Assembly (NCBI GenBank): GCA_018398815.1
Contig: CM031622.1
Coordinates: 18,572,191-18,636,190, forward strand
Direction of reading: 5' to 3'
DNA length: 64,000 nucleotides
From: Conus ventricosus
Taxonomy: Eukaryota; Mollusca; Gastropoda; Neogastropoda; Conidae
Shown: in pieces, positions 11,642 to 20,414 of the stretch
How the letters are laid out: every line of letters begins with the position of its first letter
How positions within the stretch are numbered: position 1 is the first letter of the stretch
Position numbers and translations under genes: made by a program
The notes under the pieces: generated by a model
The model's database searches: none
The model's input: the letters and a program-made list of their open reading frames with translations, nothing else
Told to the model about the DNA's origin: nothing

Positions 11642-12323
11642 AAACCAATATTCGAGAAAAATAATGTCCCTAAGTGCCGGCATAAAGCCAAATTCTTTGC
11701 TTGCAGTAGACAAAAAGCCAGCTGCAAAAACCCCCCAATATTCCCGGTAAAAGGGCCCCGGGGTTTCTAGTAATTTTTTAATAAAATTGCAGTGTTTAAA
11801 CTGTTTTTTTACCCCTGATTTATCAGGCGGAGGGGATGGCGGCGGGGTAATGAACTTTGGCCCCGCCGCCTGTAAAGCCATCACCAGTGTACTTATTGCA
11901 AATCCCAAGGCGTTATAACGCTTGCAATGGACGCCTTGCTCTCTAAAAAAGCGTTTTTATTCGTTTGTAGCGTTGTGTCTTCATATAAAATTTTTTCGGA
12001 TAGTTTCTCTTTTTATTCACTTTGGGTTGTAAAAAGGGCTCGGTTAGTAGTCGTCCCTTTAGTTTGCTGATCTCTCTTGTTCAAAAACTTTTAGTTTTGG
12101 GGTTTTCTTTCTTTATTCAGGCCCCAAGTTGGCGTCATCAGCCTCAAGGTTTTTTTTTTCTTTTTTATATGCCCTCTGTTTTTACCCGTTTTTCTAAATT
12201 GTTTTTTAATTCGCCTTGATGGGTTTTTAAAGTACGATCAAGGGGTAATAATTCTCGCTAGGCAATGGGGAATATTTAATGTTTTTTAACGCTGTTTCTT
12301 CTGAAAAAATGGTTTTCCTTTTT
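11615..12323 (-). pseudogene. Relic of the coiled-coil/proline/membrane protein (3' part)
   Basis: A minus-strand frame reading PPPSPPPDKSGVKKQ, then ATASKEFGFMPAL-like sequence, matches the C-terminal part of the gene at 28,362-29,545. The 5' part runs into the assembly gap. Confidence 0.75.
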
Positions 12324-13323
12324 NNNNNNNNNNNNNNNNNNNNNNNNNNNNNNNNNNNNNNNNNNNNNNNNNNNNNNNNNNNNNNNNNNNNNNNNNNNNN
12401 NNNNNNNNNNNNNNNNNNNNNNNNNNNNNNNNNNNNNNNNNNNNNNNNNNNNNNNNNNNNNNNNNNNNNNNNNNNNNNNNNNNNNNNNNNNNNNNNNNNN
12501 NNNNNNNNNNNNNNNNNNNNNNNNNNNNNNNNNNNNNNNNNNNNNNNNNNNNNNNNNNNNNNNNNNNNNNNNNNNNNNNNNNNNNNNNNNNNNNNNNNNN
12601 NNNNNNNNNNNNNNNNNNNNNNNNNNNNNNNNNNNNNNNNNNNNNNNNNNNNNNNNNNNNNNNNNNNNNNNNNNNNNNNNNNNNNNNNNNNNNNNNNNNN
12701 NNNNNNNNNNNNNNNNNNNNNNNNNNNNNNNNNNNNNNNNNNNNNNNNNNNNNNNNNNNNNNNNNNNNNNNNNNNNNNNNNNNNNNNNNNNNNNNNNNNN
12801 NNNNNNNNNNNNNNNNNNNNNNNNNNNNNNNNNNNNNNNNNNNNNNNNNNNNNNNNNNNNNNNNNNNNNNNNNNNNNNNNNNNNNNNNNNNNNNNNNNNN
12901 NNNNNNNNNNNNNNNNNNNNNNNNNNNNNNNNNNNNNNNNNNNNNNNNNNNNNNNNNNNNNNNNNNNNNNNNNNNNNNNNNNNNNNNNNNNNNNNNNNNN
13001 NNNNNNNNNNNNNNNNNNNNNNNNNNNNNNNNNNNNNNNNNNNNNNNNNNNNNNNNNNNNNNNNNNNNNNNNNNNNNNNNNNNNNNNNNNNNNNNNNNNN
13101 NNNNNNNNNNNNNNNNNNNNNNNNNNNNNNNNNNNNNNNNNNNNNNNNNNNNNNNNNNNNNNNNNNNNNNNNNNNNNNNNNNNNNNNNNNNNNNNNNNNN
13201 NNNNNNNNNNNNNNNNNNNNNNNNNNNNNNNNNNNNNNNNNNNNNNNNNNNNNNNNNNNNNNNNNNNNNNNNNNNNNNNNNNNNNNNNNNNNNNNNNNNN
13301 NNNNNNNNNNNNNNNNNNNNNNN
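12324..13323. other. Assembly gap, 1000 N
   Basis: Exactly 1000 N, the usual placeholder for a gap of unknown size, inside the second Polinton-like element. Confidence 0.99.
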
Positions 13324-13563
13324 TTTATGCCAATTACACGAAAATTAAAACTGGCTACATCTGTTTCATTCCTGAACCAACAAACCTTAAGATAGTCGTT
13401 CATTTCCAAAGCAGTTAGTTCACTTTTCGTTTTCTATAAAAACAATCTTCCCGGTTTCACAACATGCTTCGCCTAATTCTTCAACAAATACTCTAACATG
13501 CAGTTAAAGAAAACTTATGGCCTCAAATATCACAAACCTGTTCTTCAGTAACGTTTTAGCCAT
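13324..13563 (-). pseudogene. Unrecognised small ORF of the second element (partial)
   Basis: From the ATG at 13,563 the minus strand reads MAKTLLKNRFVIFEAISF, then, after apparent indels, VFVEELGEACCETGKIVFIE and EMNDYLKVCWFRNETDVA. These pieces look protein-like (charged/hydrophobic alternation, consistent codon pattern) and run into the gap. No counterpart was found in the element at 18,568-33,787. It occupies the end that carries small accessory ORFs there. Function unknown. Confidence 0.45.
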
Positions 13564-13599
13564 TTTAAAATAACACAATTAAAACACAGTGGTCACACC

Positions 13600-13969
13600 A
13601 GAGAGCAGTCAAAACACAGCCTTCTTTCCCGAGAGTCCAGGCAAGCATGGCGGGCCCAGTCGTGTCGCGTGACAGCCTCGATCCGGTTTTGTCGACGTGG
13701 CGGCTACGAAGTGGCAATGACACGTGACAGTCTAGAACATTCGCTTATGTTGCAGTTAATTGGGGCCGTCAGGTGTGCTTTATTGATTTTTTGGCGCAGG
13801 TTGTGGCGAGCCGTGCACTGTGTGCGAGGGTCGCTGTACTGCGCGAGCCGTGCCATAAAATGCTGTGTGTGTGTGTGTCTGCCCGCCTCTCTGTCTGTCT
13901 GTCTGTCTCTCTCTCTGTCTCTCTCTTCTCTGTCTGTCTGCCGGTGATTCTCTCTCTCTCCTCCGCCAC
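13600..13969. other. GC-rich subterminal segment and (TG)/(CTGT)/(CT) repeats
   Basis: A GC-rich stretch at 13,600-13,860 is followed by tgtgtg, ctgt and ct repeats (13,864-13,960). These separate the 84-bp terminal repeat from the element interior. Confidence 0.7.
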
Positions 13970-14053
13970 AGGAAAAGGCGGCTTTTAGGCCACTTTCGCC
14001 CAAAAACTCGGTGGTGAAGCAAGTGAGTCAGAATGAAGGTTTCCCTGTTCTCT
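13970..14053 (-). repeat. Right terminal repeat of second element
   Basis: ggaaaaggcggcttttaggc at 13,972 onward through gaatgaaggtttccctgttctct-type end at 14,053 is the reverse complement of 8,224-8,306 with few changes (ggtgaagc for gcctcctcc region). The outermost 7 bp of the inner stem partner are missing here, so the hairpin is incomplete at this end. Confidence 0.85.
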
Positions 14054-14404
14054 CTTTTTTTTAAAAGTCAATAATGGATTGTGACAGAGTCCTTAATGGT
14101 AATGGGCATTTTTTATGTCTCACAGTCAATCTATATGCTGTTCTTCATCAAAACAAGCCTTTCTTATTGCGCTTAGTCGAATGCATTGCAGTCTTGAATA
14201 ACAATAAGTCATTCTTGCAGCTTTCATGGGATCCAGTGCAGTCTTCCACAAAAGCAACTCTTATTATACACTCTCACCGCGCAATTACAACGAAGTCCTG
14301 AATAACATAGAGCCTTTCTTGTCTTACGCGTCAAGCAGTTCTGTCGTTAGTGATCGTTCCTTGCAGTCTCACAGTGGACTGCAATACAACCTTCAATAAT
14401 ACCG

Positions 14405-15632
14405 AGCCCGACGTTTTAGTTTACCGTTACAGCCGTTAGTAAAAAGCGTTACAGACCGTTACAGCCGTTACTAACGGCTGTAACGGCCTGTAACGCTTTT
14501 TCTTCTTTATGGAATATCTCCGAAAGTACTTCGCCGATCTTTGTGAAAATTAGCAGGTATGTTCATTATGGTCACGAATGATGCCCGATGCTTCAGTTTA
14601 CCCCGTATAGCCGTTTCTAACGGCTGTAACAGCCGTAACGGTTTTTCTTCTTTTTAGAATATATTAAAAGTACTCAGCCGATCTCTCTGAAAATTTGTAG
14701 ATATGTTCATTATGGGTAACAGATGATGCACAATGTTTTTGTTTACCGTTACAGCCGTTACTAACGGCTGTAACGGCCTGTAACGCTTTTTCTTCTTTAT
14801 GGAATACTCAGAAAACTACTTGGCCGATCTTTGTGAAAATTAGCAGGTATGTTCATTATGGGTCTCGGATGATGCCCGATGTTTTAGTTTACCCCGTTAT
14901 ATCCGTTACGAACGGCTGTAACAGCCAGTAACGGTTTTTTCTTCTTTATAGAATATCTCAAAAAGTACTAGGCCGATGTTTCAGAACATTTGTAGGTATA
15001 TTCACTATGGATCACGAATAATGCCTGATGTCTTAGTTTACCGTTATAGCCGTTACTAACGGCTGTAACGCCCTGTAACGCTTTTTCTTCTTTTTAGAAT
15101 ATCTCAGAAAGCACTTGGCCGATCTTTCTGAAAATTTGTAGGTATGTTCATTATAGGTCACGGATGATGCCCGATGTTTCAGTTTACCGTTACAGCCGTT
15201 GCTAACGGCTGTAACGGCCTGTAACGCTTTTTCTTCTTTATGGAATATCTCAGAAAGTACTTGGCTGATCTTTGTGAAAACTAGCAGGTATGTTCATTAT
15301 GGGTCACGAATGATGCCCGATGTTTTAGTTTACCCCGTTATAGCCGTTACAGCCGTTACTAACGGCTGTAACGGCCTGTAACGGTTTTTCTTCTTTATAG
15401 AATATCTCAGAAAGCACTTGGCCGATCTTTCTGAAAATTTGTAGGTATGTTCATTATGGGTCACACATAATGTCCGATGTTTTAGTTTACCGTTATACCG
15501 TTACTAACGGCTGTAACGGCCTGTAACGCTTTTCTTCTTCATGGAATATCTCAGAAAGTGCTTGGCCGATCTTTGTGAACATTAGCAGGTATGTTCATTA
15601 TGGGTCACGAATAATGCCCGATGTTTTAGTTT
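14405..15632. repeat. Satellite of ~148-bp units with a palindromic core, 8 copies
   Basis: The core ctaacggctgtaac recurs near 14,472, 14,616, 14,760, 14,909, 15,056, 15,202, 15,358 and 15,506 (spacing 144-156 bp). Each unit contains ccgttacagccgtta joined to its complement taacggctgtaacgg, then ctttttcttctttatggaat, a gccgatcttt block and atgttcattatgggtca. In the first unit the palindrome reaches out to aaaaagcgttacag and its complement, about 60 bp in all. Confidence 0.95.
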
Positions 15633-15639
15633 GACGAAA

Positions 15640-15645
15640 CTCTCC

Positions 15646-15691
<46 letters not shown>

Positions 15692-15803
15692 TGTTGTCAT
15701 CCATCGTTTTTCAGCAATACGATATGAAAATATTTAACCGTGCATGATTTCATCATCAGCAAATGGATATACTATGTGAACTAGCTCGTTCTCTCCCTCT
15801 TGC

Positions 15804-15851
<48 letters not shown>

Positions 15852-15860
15852 GCTCTCTCC
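15640..15860. repeat. Two (CT)n microsatellites
   Basis: (CT)n at about 15,645-15,688 and 15,798-15,848, with unique sequence between. Confidence 0.95.
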
Positions 15861-16253
15861 ATCCGCCAATTTTCTGCCACACTACGAAAACATAATTATA
15901 ACGTAGCTGCAATAATTTCATCCGCAAGTGGAAATACTGTCAAATATCTTGTAAAGATCATCGCCGAAGCATTTCAACGGAGGTAGAACATGTTGTCCTT
16001 GTAAAGCAGTCTCTTAACCACGATTAAGAATCGGAAAACAATGCTAAGCTTATACCAATCAGTTTGACACATCGTCATTACATCAATATACCTGACGATT
16101 TCGTGATTCAAGTCGGCTGACCAAAATGCATAATGAAATGATAAGCAATACAGACACACACAAGAACTGTAGAGCCATATGCACGTGTTCGTCTAAAGGC
16201 TAGATAGACTGACGCCGTTAGATCGACACACAAGCCGTCCCTTTAATTTCATG

Positions 16254-16445
16254 TCACGTCTGCAGTTTCTCCTCTTCCACCTGTATCTCCTTCTGCAGCA
16301 AGGGTGCGGGGAGGGAAGTGCTTTGGGGGGCTGGGGCAGCCCAGGCCTGCACCTCTCCCCTGCCCAGCCACAGGAAGGTCAAGGAGTTGCCGATGTAGAT
16401 CGCAGCTGTGATGAAGAAGAACTTGCGCCACTGAGCGGCAGTTTG
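16254..16445 (-). CDS. SLC17-family transporter, last coding exon
   Basis: SLC17 proteins are 12-helix major-facilitator anion transporters (sialin, vesicular glutamate and nucleotide transporters) of lysosomal and synaptic vesicle membranes. This 192-bp exon follows the acceptor gattttgcag at 16,446-16,455 and ends at a TGA (16,254-16,256). It encodes QWRKFFFITAAIYIGNSLTF, which matches the final membrane helix, then GRGEVQAWA, which matches the family's conserved GE.Q.WA motif, and a 30-residue cytosolic tail ending EEEKLQT. It starts in phase 0. Exons at 38,607-38,762 and 39,800-39,926 on the same strand belong to the same family. The exon between helix-11 and this one was not found. Which SLC17 member it is cannot be told. 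Confidence 0.8.
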   Translation of the reverse strand, partial: QTAAQWRKFFFITAAIYIGNSLTFLWLGRGEVQAWAAPAPQSTSLPAPLLQKEIQVEEEKLQT

Positions 16446-16564
16446 CTGCAAAATCAGTTAGACCCCAAGTTTTTTTTTTTTCATCGTACAGACAGATTCT
16501 ACTCTCAGATCTAAGATCGTGAAAAGGTAAAATTACTGTTCTTGCTAGTAACCAAAACAACAAG

Positions 16565-16655
16565 AACAACAACATCATCAACGACAAAAATTGTTACACT
16601 ACTATTACTAGTACCACTACAACTACTACTTCTACTACAATCACTACCACTACCT

Positions 16656-16687
<32 letters not shown>

Positions 16688-16690
16688 ATT
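16565..16690. repeat. Trinucleotide-rich tract (ACT/ACA/CTG)
   Basis: Imperfect act/aca triplets ending in (ctg)5-6 at about 16,670-16,688. Confidence 0.85.
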
Positions 16691-16989
16691 ACCTGTATTT
16701 ATATGGCACTTTTTCATGGGCAAAAAAAGTACAATTCAAAGCACGTATACACATGCTTACTATAATTCAATAAGAAACGTAGCTGGTACACACACCAAAA
16801 TGTTACTATAATTCAATAACAACAGTAGCTGGTATACAAACACAAAGAGAAACAAATGAAACAAGACGTGTGGGGAGGAAAAGGGGTTGGTGGAGAGTAA
16901 GGCTCAGGCAAGAAAAATAGAAAGGTTACAGGTTAGCAGTAAAATTTCAAAATGTAATTATAATGACTCCACCAAACAGCTTGGACAGA

Positions 16990-17116
16990 CGAATCATAGA
17001 CAAAACACGACGCGTTTGGACCTCGTAAGTCTTCTTCAGGTAAAACAAACAGTACTCTGGACAACGAAAATGAAGCACGAGCAATAGTTTCGCTTTGTCG
17101 ACGTCGGCCAAAGATG

Positions 17117-17171
<55 letters not shown>

Positions 17172-17343
17172 ACGTAGTAGTAGTAGTTCTTCTTGCTGTT
17201 ATTGTGATTCAACGCCCATCTTGAGCCGAATTTGACAAAGACAAGTGACTGCTCGTTCTTCATTTCCATTGTCCGAGTGTTGTTAATCGAGCCTGAAGAA
17301 GACCTAAGAGGTCCAAACGCGTCGTGTTTTGTCTTGTGATTCG
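16990..17343. repeat. Inverted repeat pair with hammerhead-like motif
   Basis: About 50 bp at 16,990-17,041 (minus) and 17,291-17,343 (plus) are near-identical in opposite orientation, separated by 250 bp that includes a (TAG)n tract at 17,116-17,190. On the plus strand ctgaaga (17,293-17,299) is followed by a potential stem gacc-taaga-ggtc and then caaacgcgtc. Hammerhead ribozymes need CUGANGA, a stem, then GAAAC; here the G is C in both arms, so activity is doubtful. An 11-bp-arm stem (cgtgtctccac, loop 8) follows at 17,342-17,371. Confidence 0.55.
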
Positions 17344-17689
17344 TGTCTCCACGTTGGTCGGTGGAGACACGATAAATACTTTTTGAAATGTGTTTCGATC
17401 TCCGCCCACAGTCGCCTCACTTTGCAACTAGCTGTAAACGATTCCAAGGTTTTATTCTTGACACAGAGGAAAGAGTGGGTTCCATTATTTGTTAAGTGTT
17501 TTCAGACTCAGATTCAATGTCCAGGTATATGGACTGGAAACAGAGAAAGAGCGTCGACCGACAACTGACGGTTTACATATGAGAATTCGGAAGCAGAGTC
17601 GATCTGACGCGAAACGCAGACTGCAGGATGGGGCGTAGAATTGAACACAATCGCAAATATACGAGGGAGCAGAGCTGTGAATGCCTTTA

Positions 17690-18567
17690 TTCATGAGATT
17701 ATTGTTCTTATTCTCTGCGGCAGCCAACAGAGAGACTGCAAGGAGAGACTGATGTGATCAGACGTAGGTTTTGTTGTTGTTGTTGTTGTTTTAGGGGGGA
17801 GTGGGGGGGGGGGGGGGGAGGACAAGTCGTGAGGGAGAATTTTGAACTCGTTGAAGAGAGTAAACAGATAGTGCAGGCAGACCAGACAAGAGAGAGTCAC
17901 AGCAGCCGATGCGAGAGAGAATGAGAGAAGTAGATACACGCCATATGTGGACAAGTATTTCCGTGCAGAACTGACCATACAGAACTGCACCCTTATCAAC
18001 AAGCAGCAGGATTGTTATATTTGAGTGATAATTCTTTGCATGGACAAATGTGTTGTCGGAGGTAAAGCCAGGCGCGAGACTGGCTGGAACAGTGGACACA
18101 TCAATCACCGAGTTTGACTGAAACAGCAATGAATTGAGAGAGTTCTACATGATTTCTACGAGCATGCTTTGGGTTTTGACAGCATTGAACTGTAACTTAT
18201 TCTAATTCATTCAGTTTTTTGTGTCAAAGAAGCAGTTAGGCACCTCTTGCAGAAGAGAGGACACATTGTCAGGAATGCCAGTTTAGTGGAGTTTGCTGTC
18301 GTCTGCGCAGGAATGATGATTGACACTGTGATGGCTGATGACATCAGTATGGGGGAGCCGTGCATAATGTGGAAAGAATAGGACCAAGAACAGTACTTTG
18401 GAAACACCATGTTAAAGTTTGGTGGGTTCGGAGTGACAGTGATTGATTGCAATATCTGCCAGTTATGCACGATCTGAACTAGCTTAGAGCAGTATTGTCC
18501 AGCCCGAATCTATTTTAAATACGGGAGAGGATTTAGTGCTCGATTGCATCAAAAGCAGCTGACAAGT
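17690..18567 (-). pseudogene. CR1-like LINE RT, 3' part (split by Polinton insertion)
   Basis: Reading on the minus strand from 18,567 downward gives, with stops and frame changes, LLDL/SAAFDAIEH at the break, then HSVNHHSCADDSKLH (the CR1/Jockey catalytic FADD.QLH block, with Phe lost), SPDNVSSLLQEV, MNNKLQFNAVKT-like and LSRIGCCDSLLSGLP. The last matches LSRLDYCNSLLAGLP. The order matches CR1-clade reverse transcriptases. The remaining upstream part lies at 33,788-34,010, and the 15.2-kb Polinton-like element separates the two. The LINE itself sits in an intron of the SLC17-type gene. Confidence 0.85.
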
Positions 18568-18664
18568 AGAGAACTATAAAACCTTCATTCTGGCTCATCC
18601 GTTCTCACCCGGTCTTAACCGGTCTCGACCGGCTGACGCCAGAATGAAGGTTTTATAGTTCTCT
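18568..18664. repeat. Terminal hairpin, perfect 27-bp arms (left)
   Basis: Arms 18,568-18,594 and 18,638-18,664 are perfectly complementary (agagaactataaaacctt... against its complement). The 43-base loop carries repeats of the type ggtctnaacc/ggtctcgacc. The right end has the same structure in mirror image (33,691-33,717 with 33,761-33,787). Confidence 0.97.
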
Positions 18665-18687
18665 GACAAGTAAGACTTTAATAACCA

Positions 18688-18822
18688 AAAAATAACGACC
18701 CTACAAACAGACATACTGTGTAGGGTTGATCGTTTTCAATAACATCATTTTCATCTTTAACTGCTCTTAAAGTCTTTTTAAAACCAAGTTATATTTCTGG
18801 CATAAAATCCACACCCGACACA
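18688..18822 (-). pseudogene. Truncated ATPase 3' tail inside the left terminal repeat
   Basis: On the minus strand this reads VWILCQKYNLVLKRL, then a deletion, then DVIENDQPYTVCL-like sequence and the same end cctacaaacagacatactgtg as the intact ATPase at 32,670-32,900. The same relic is in the right repeat (33,540-33,660). It lacks the P-loop and cannot be functional. Confidence 0.85.
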
Positions 18823-19186
18823 ATGCAATGAAAACAACAACCGCCGCACATACTGACATTTGGCGCGGGCGCGCGCATGACGATAACCTCTCTCCTGAAA
18901 CAGTAGCGCGCGTCAACAAGACAAACACTAGGCAAAGCTGGCCGGATTTTCCACACACCTGCAGAGACCCGACAATAGGCCGTCACCTGATCACTTAATT
19001 ACAGTGTACTTGAGCCCAGCGAGATAAAACCAGCCGGCCGGCAGTACGCTGTAGTGACATCACAGACACGCTTTGCGGCTTGCCCGACATTGACTTGGTT
19101 CGCTCAGCTGACTCGCCGGGACCGCGCAAGCTGTGCCGTTGTAAACAATTCTACATACCTCACTCTCTTCAATTCCACTGGGCACG

Positions 19187-19620
19187 CGCAGTAGCGAGAT
19201 AAAACCAGCCTGTGTTTTACAGTGTAACAGTCGCCTTGTTTAGCAAAGCTTGAGCTGAACGGTGCTGCGATCCAGTGCAGTGTTGTGTAGTGCAGTGCTG
19301 TGTAGTGCAGTGCTGTGCAGTGTAGTGCAGCGTGAACCGCCTGAAGATCTTAGTTAAGTTTTTAATCAAGTCACCACAAGTTCTTTAATCAAGTCTCTTC
19401 AAGTTCTTGATCAAGTCATCCTCTAAGTACAACCAAGTTCTTATTTAATTCAACTTATAATTATTTATTAAGTTCTTAATAAGTTCTTGATTAAGTTTTT
19501 AATCAAGTCATCCTCAAGTCATCCTCAAGTTCTTACCCAAGTTAACCTAAGATCATAACTAAGTCATCCTTTAAGTACAACCAAGTTCTTATTTAAGTTA
19601 TCTTATAATTATCAAAAAAA
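19187..19620. promoter_or_regulatory. Short-repeat region between terminal repeat and first gene
   Basis: 19,272-19,332 holds about four 17-bp repeats based on tagtgcagtgctgtg. 19,350-19,610 holds about ten copies of aagttctt/aagttttt, often as aagttcttgatcaagtc with the palindrome cttgatcaag. Iterated palindromic motifs next to a terminus could bind a replication or regulatory protein; that is inference. No ORF is present. Confidence 0.5.
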
Positions 19621-19627
19621 ATACAAT

Positions 19628-19870
19628 CTATGTTTTTATCTTAAATAGTAGATGTCTAATATAGTACACACACGCCTCAAAAAACGCGTCATCGCTGAGA
19701 ATATCTTGGTCAGCGTTCTCTGCGCGAAATCGGTCAGCATAAATCTTAATGAAGTTCTTACATCCTAAGCAACCGCATTGATTACAATTCTGGTCTATGG
19801 AAATGTCTTTTATAGACTCCATGTCTTTATTTATTGACTTCATCATTTTAAACAAATAATAATCCGCCAT
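19628..19870 (-). CDS. Small Cys-rich Polinton accessory protein, 80 aa
   Basis: Intact frame MADYYLFKMMKSINKD... with the cluster CNQCGCLGCKNF near residues 29-39. The paired cysteines could bind a metal ion or form disulfides. The C-terminal half is acidic then aromatic (ACVYYIRHLLF). It is the outermost gene on the left and reads toward the terminal repeat. I do not recognise the family. AT-rich sequence around the start (tttaaaattaagtttttaaa) could serve as promoter. Confidence 0.6.
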   Translation of the reverse strand: MADYYLFKMMKSINKDMESIKDISIDQNCNQCGCLGCKNFIKIYADRFRAENADQDILSDDAFFEACVYYIRHLLFKIKT

Positions 19871-19913
19871 GATCTATTTTTATCAAAAAATTTAAAATTA
19901 AGTTTTTAAAATA

Positions 19914-20174
19914 TTATTGCATCTGAAATGGATCAAAATGATCTTTTGTTGTTGGCGGTTCTGGCATGCTGTTGTGTTCGTCTGTGGTATTTAATGGTTG
20001 AGATTGTGTGGACTGGTTTGGTTCTTGTTGTCTTTGTTTATATATTTTATAACTGTAATAACCGCCCCCAACAGCAGCAAGGGCGCCAAAAATGGCAACA
20101 GTTTTAAGTTCAATATTCCATGAAGACTTTGGTGCTGTAGGTCTTGAATCACATGGAGTTTTTATAGCTGGCAT
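19914..20174 (-). CDS. Single-pass membrane protein, 86 aa
   Basis: After about 27 residues a hydrophobic segment TVAIFGALAAVGGGYYSYKI is followed by basic residues (YKQRQQ) and a Gln/Ser/Pro-rich, acidic tail ending HFDPFQMQ. This predicts one membrane span with a soluble C-terminal tail. The frame upstream stays open for 16 codons without another ATG, so 20,174 is the likely start. It is followed by the Cys-rich gene with a 43-bp gap. Function unknown; small membrane proteins are common in virus-like Polintons. Confidence 0.6.
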   Translation of the reverse strand: MPAIKTPCDSRPTAPKSSWNIELKTVAIFGALAAVGGGYYSYKIYKQRQQEPNQSTQSQPLNTTDEHNSMPEPPTTKDHFDPFQMQ

Positions 20175-20222
20175 TGAATCAACTTGTTCTGGCGTTGGCG
20201 GTGTTATGTTTTCATTATGAGT

Positions 20223-20414
20223 TTATTTCTGTAACTGTAATTTTTTTTGTCTGTTCCACTCTGCTAATTTTCTTCCTGCTTTAACACGCCCAGGATGCTT
20301 TTCACTGGTCTCCACCTGATTCAGTGTTTTCTGATTCTGCTGATTTTCTGGCTTGGTTACTTTCTCCACCTGATTCAGTGTTTTCTGGTTCTGCTGATTT
20401 TCTGGCTCGGTCAT
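20223..20414 (-). CDS. Small basic protein with internal repeat, 63 aa
   Basis: It reads MTEPENQQNQKTLNQVE, with PENQQNQKTLNQVE repeated once, and ends in a basic tail (GRKLAEWNRQKKLQLQK). It overlaps the 3' end of the 134-residue gene (20,302-20,706) in another frame; the duplicated 48-54 bp segment is therefore read in two frames. The ATG at 20,414 lies inside that gene. Whether both frames are used, or this is one gene with a frameshift, cannot be settled here. Confidence 0.45.
   Translation of the reverse strand: MTEPENQQNQKTLNQVEKVTKPENQQNQKTLNQVETSEKHPGRVKAGRKLAEWNRQKKLQLQK

Larger units (their letters stand above)
8224..14053 (-). mobile_element. Second Polinton-like element, inverted and decayed
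   Basis: It starts with agagaacagggaaaccttca and ends with its inverted partner gaatgaaggtttccctgttctct-type sequence at 14,053. Both ends are flanked by CTTTT (8,219-8,223 and 14,054-14,058), a 5-bp duplication. Inside, going left to right, lie minus-strand counterparts of the right-hand genes of the element at 18,568-33,787 (ATPase, 280-residue protein, capsid-like protein, tail-anchored protein, coiled-coil protein) in the same relative order, so this copy is reversed. A 1000-N gap of unknown true length hides the middle; integrase and polymerase are not visible. Confidence 0.85.
18568..19186 (+). repeat. Left terminal inverted repeat, 619 bp
   Basis: It matches the complement of 33,169-33,787 almost base for base up to cactgggcacg at 19,176-19,186. 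Weaker homology continues for about 90 bp (agataaaaccagcctgtgtt at 19,197-19,216 against 33,014-33,033). A GC-rich middle (about 18,860-18,900, cgcgggcgcgcgc) contrasts with the AT-rich element body. Confidence 0.95.

Noticed and set aside
12276..13418. Frames of about 378 residues on both strands
   Set aside because: They run through 1000 N and contain almost no real sequence.
16542..16811. Leu-rich or Ser-rich frames at 16.5-16.8 kb
   Set aside because: They are produced by trinucleotide repeats.
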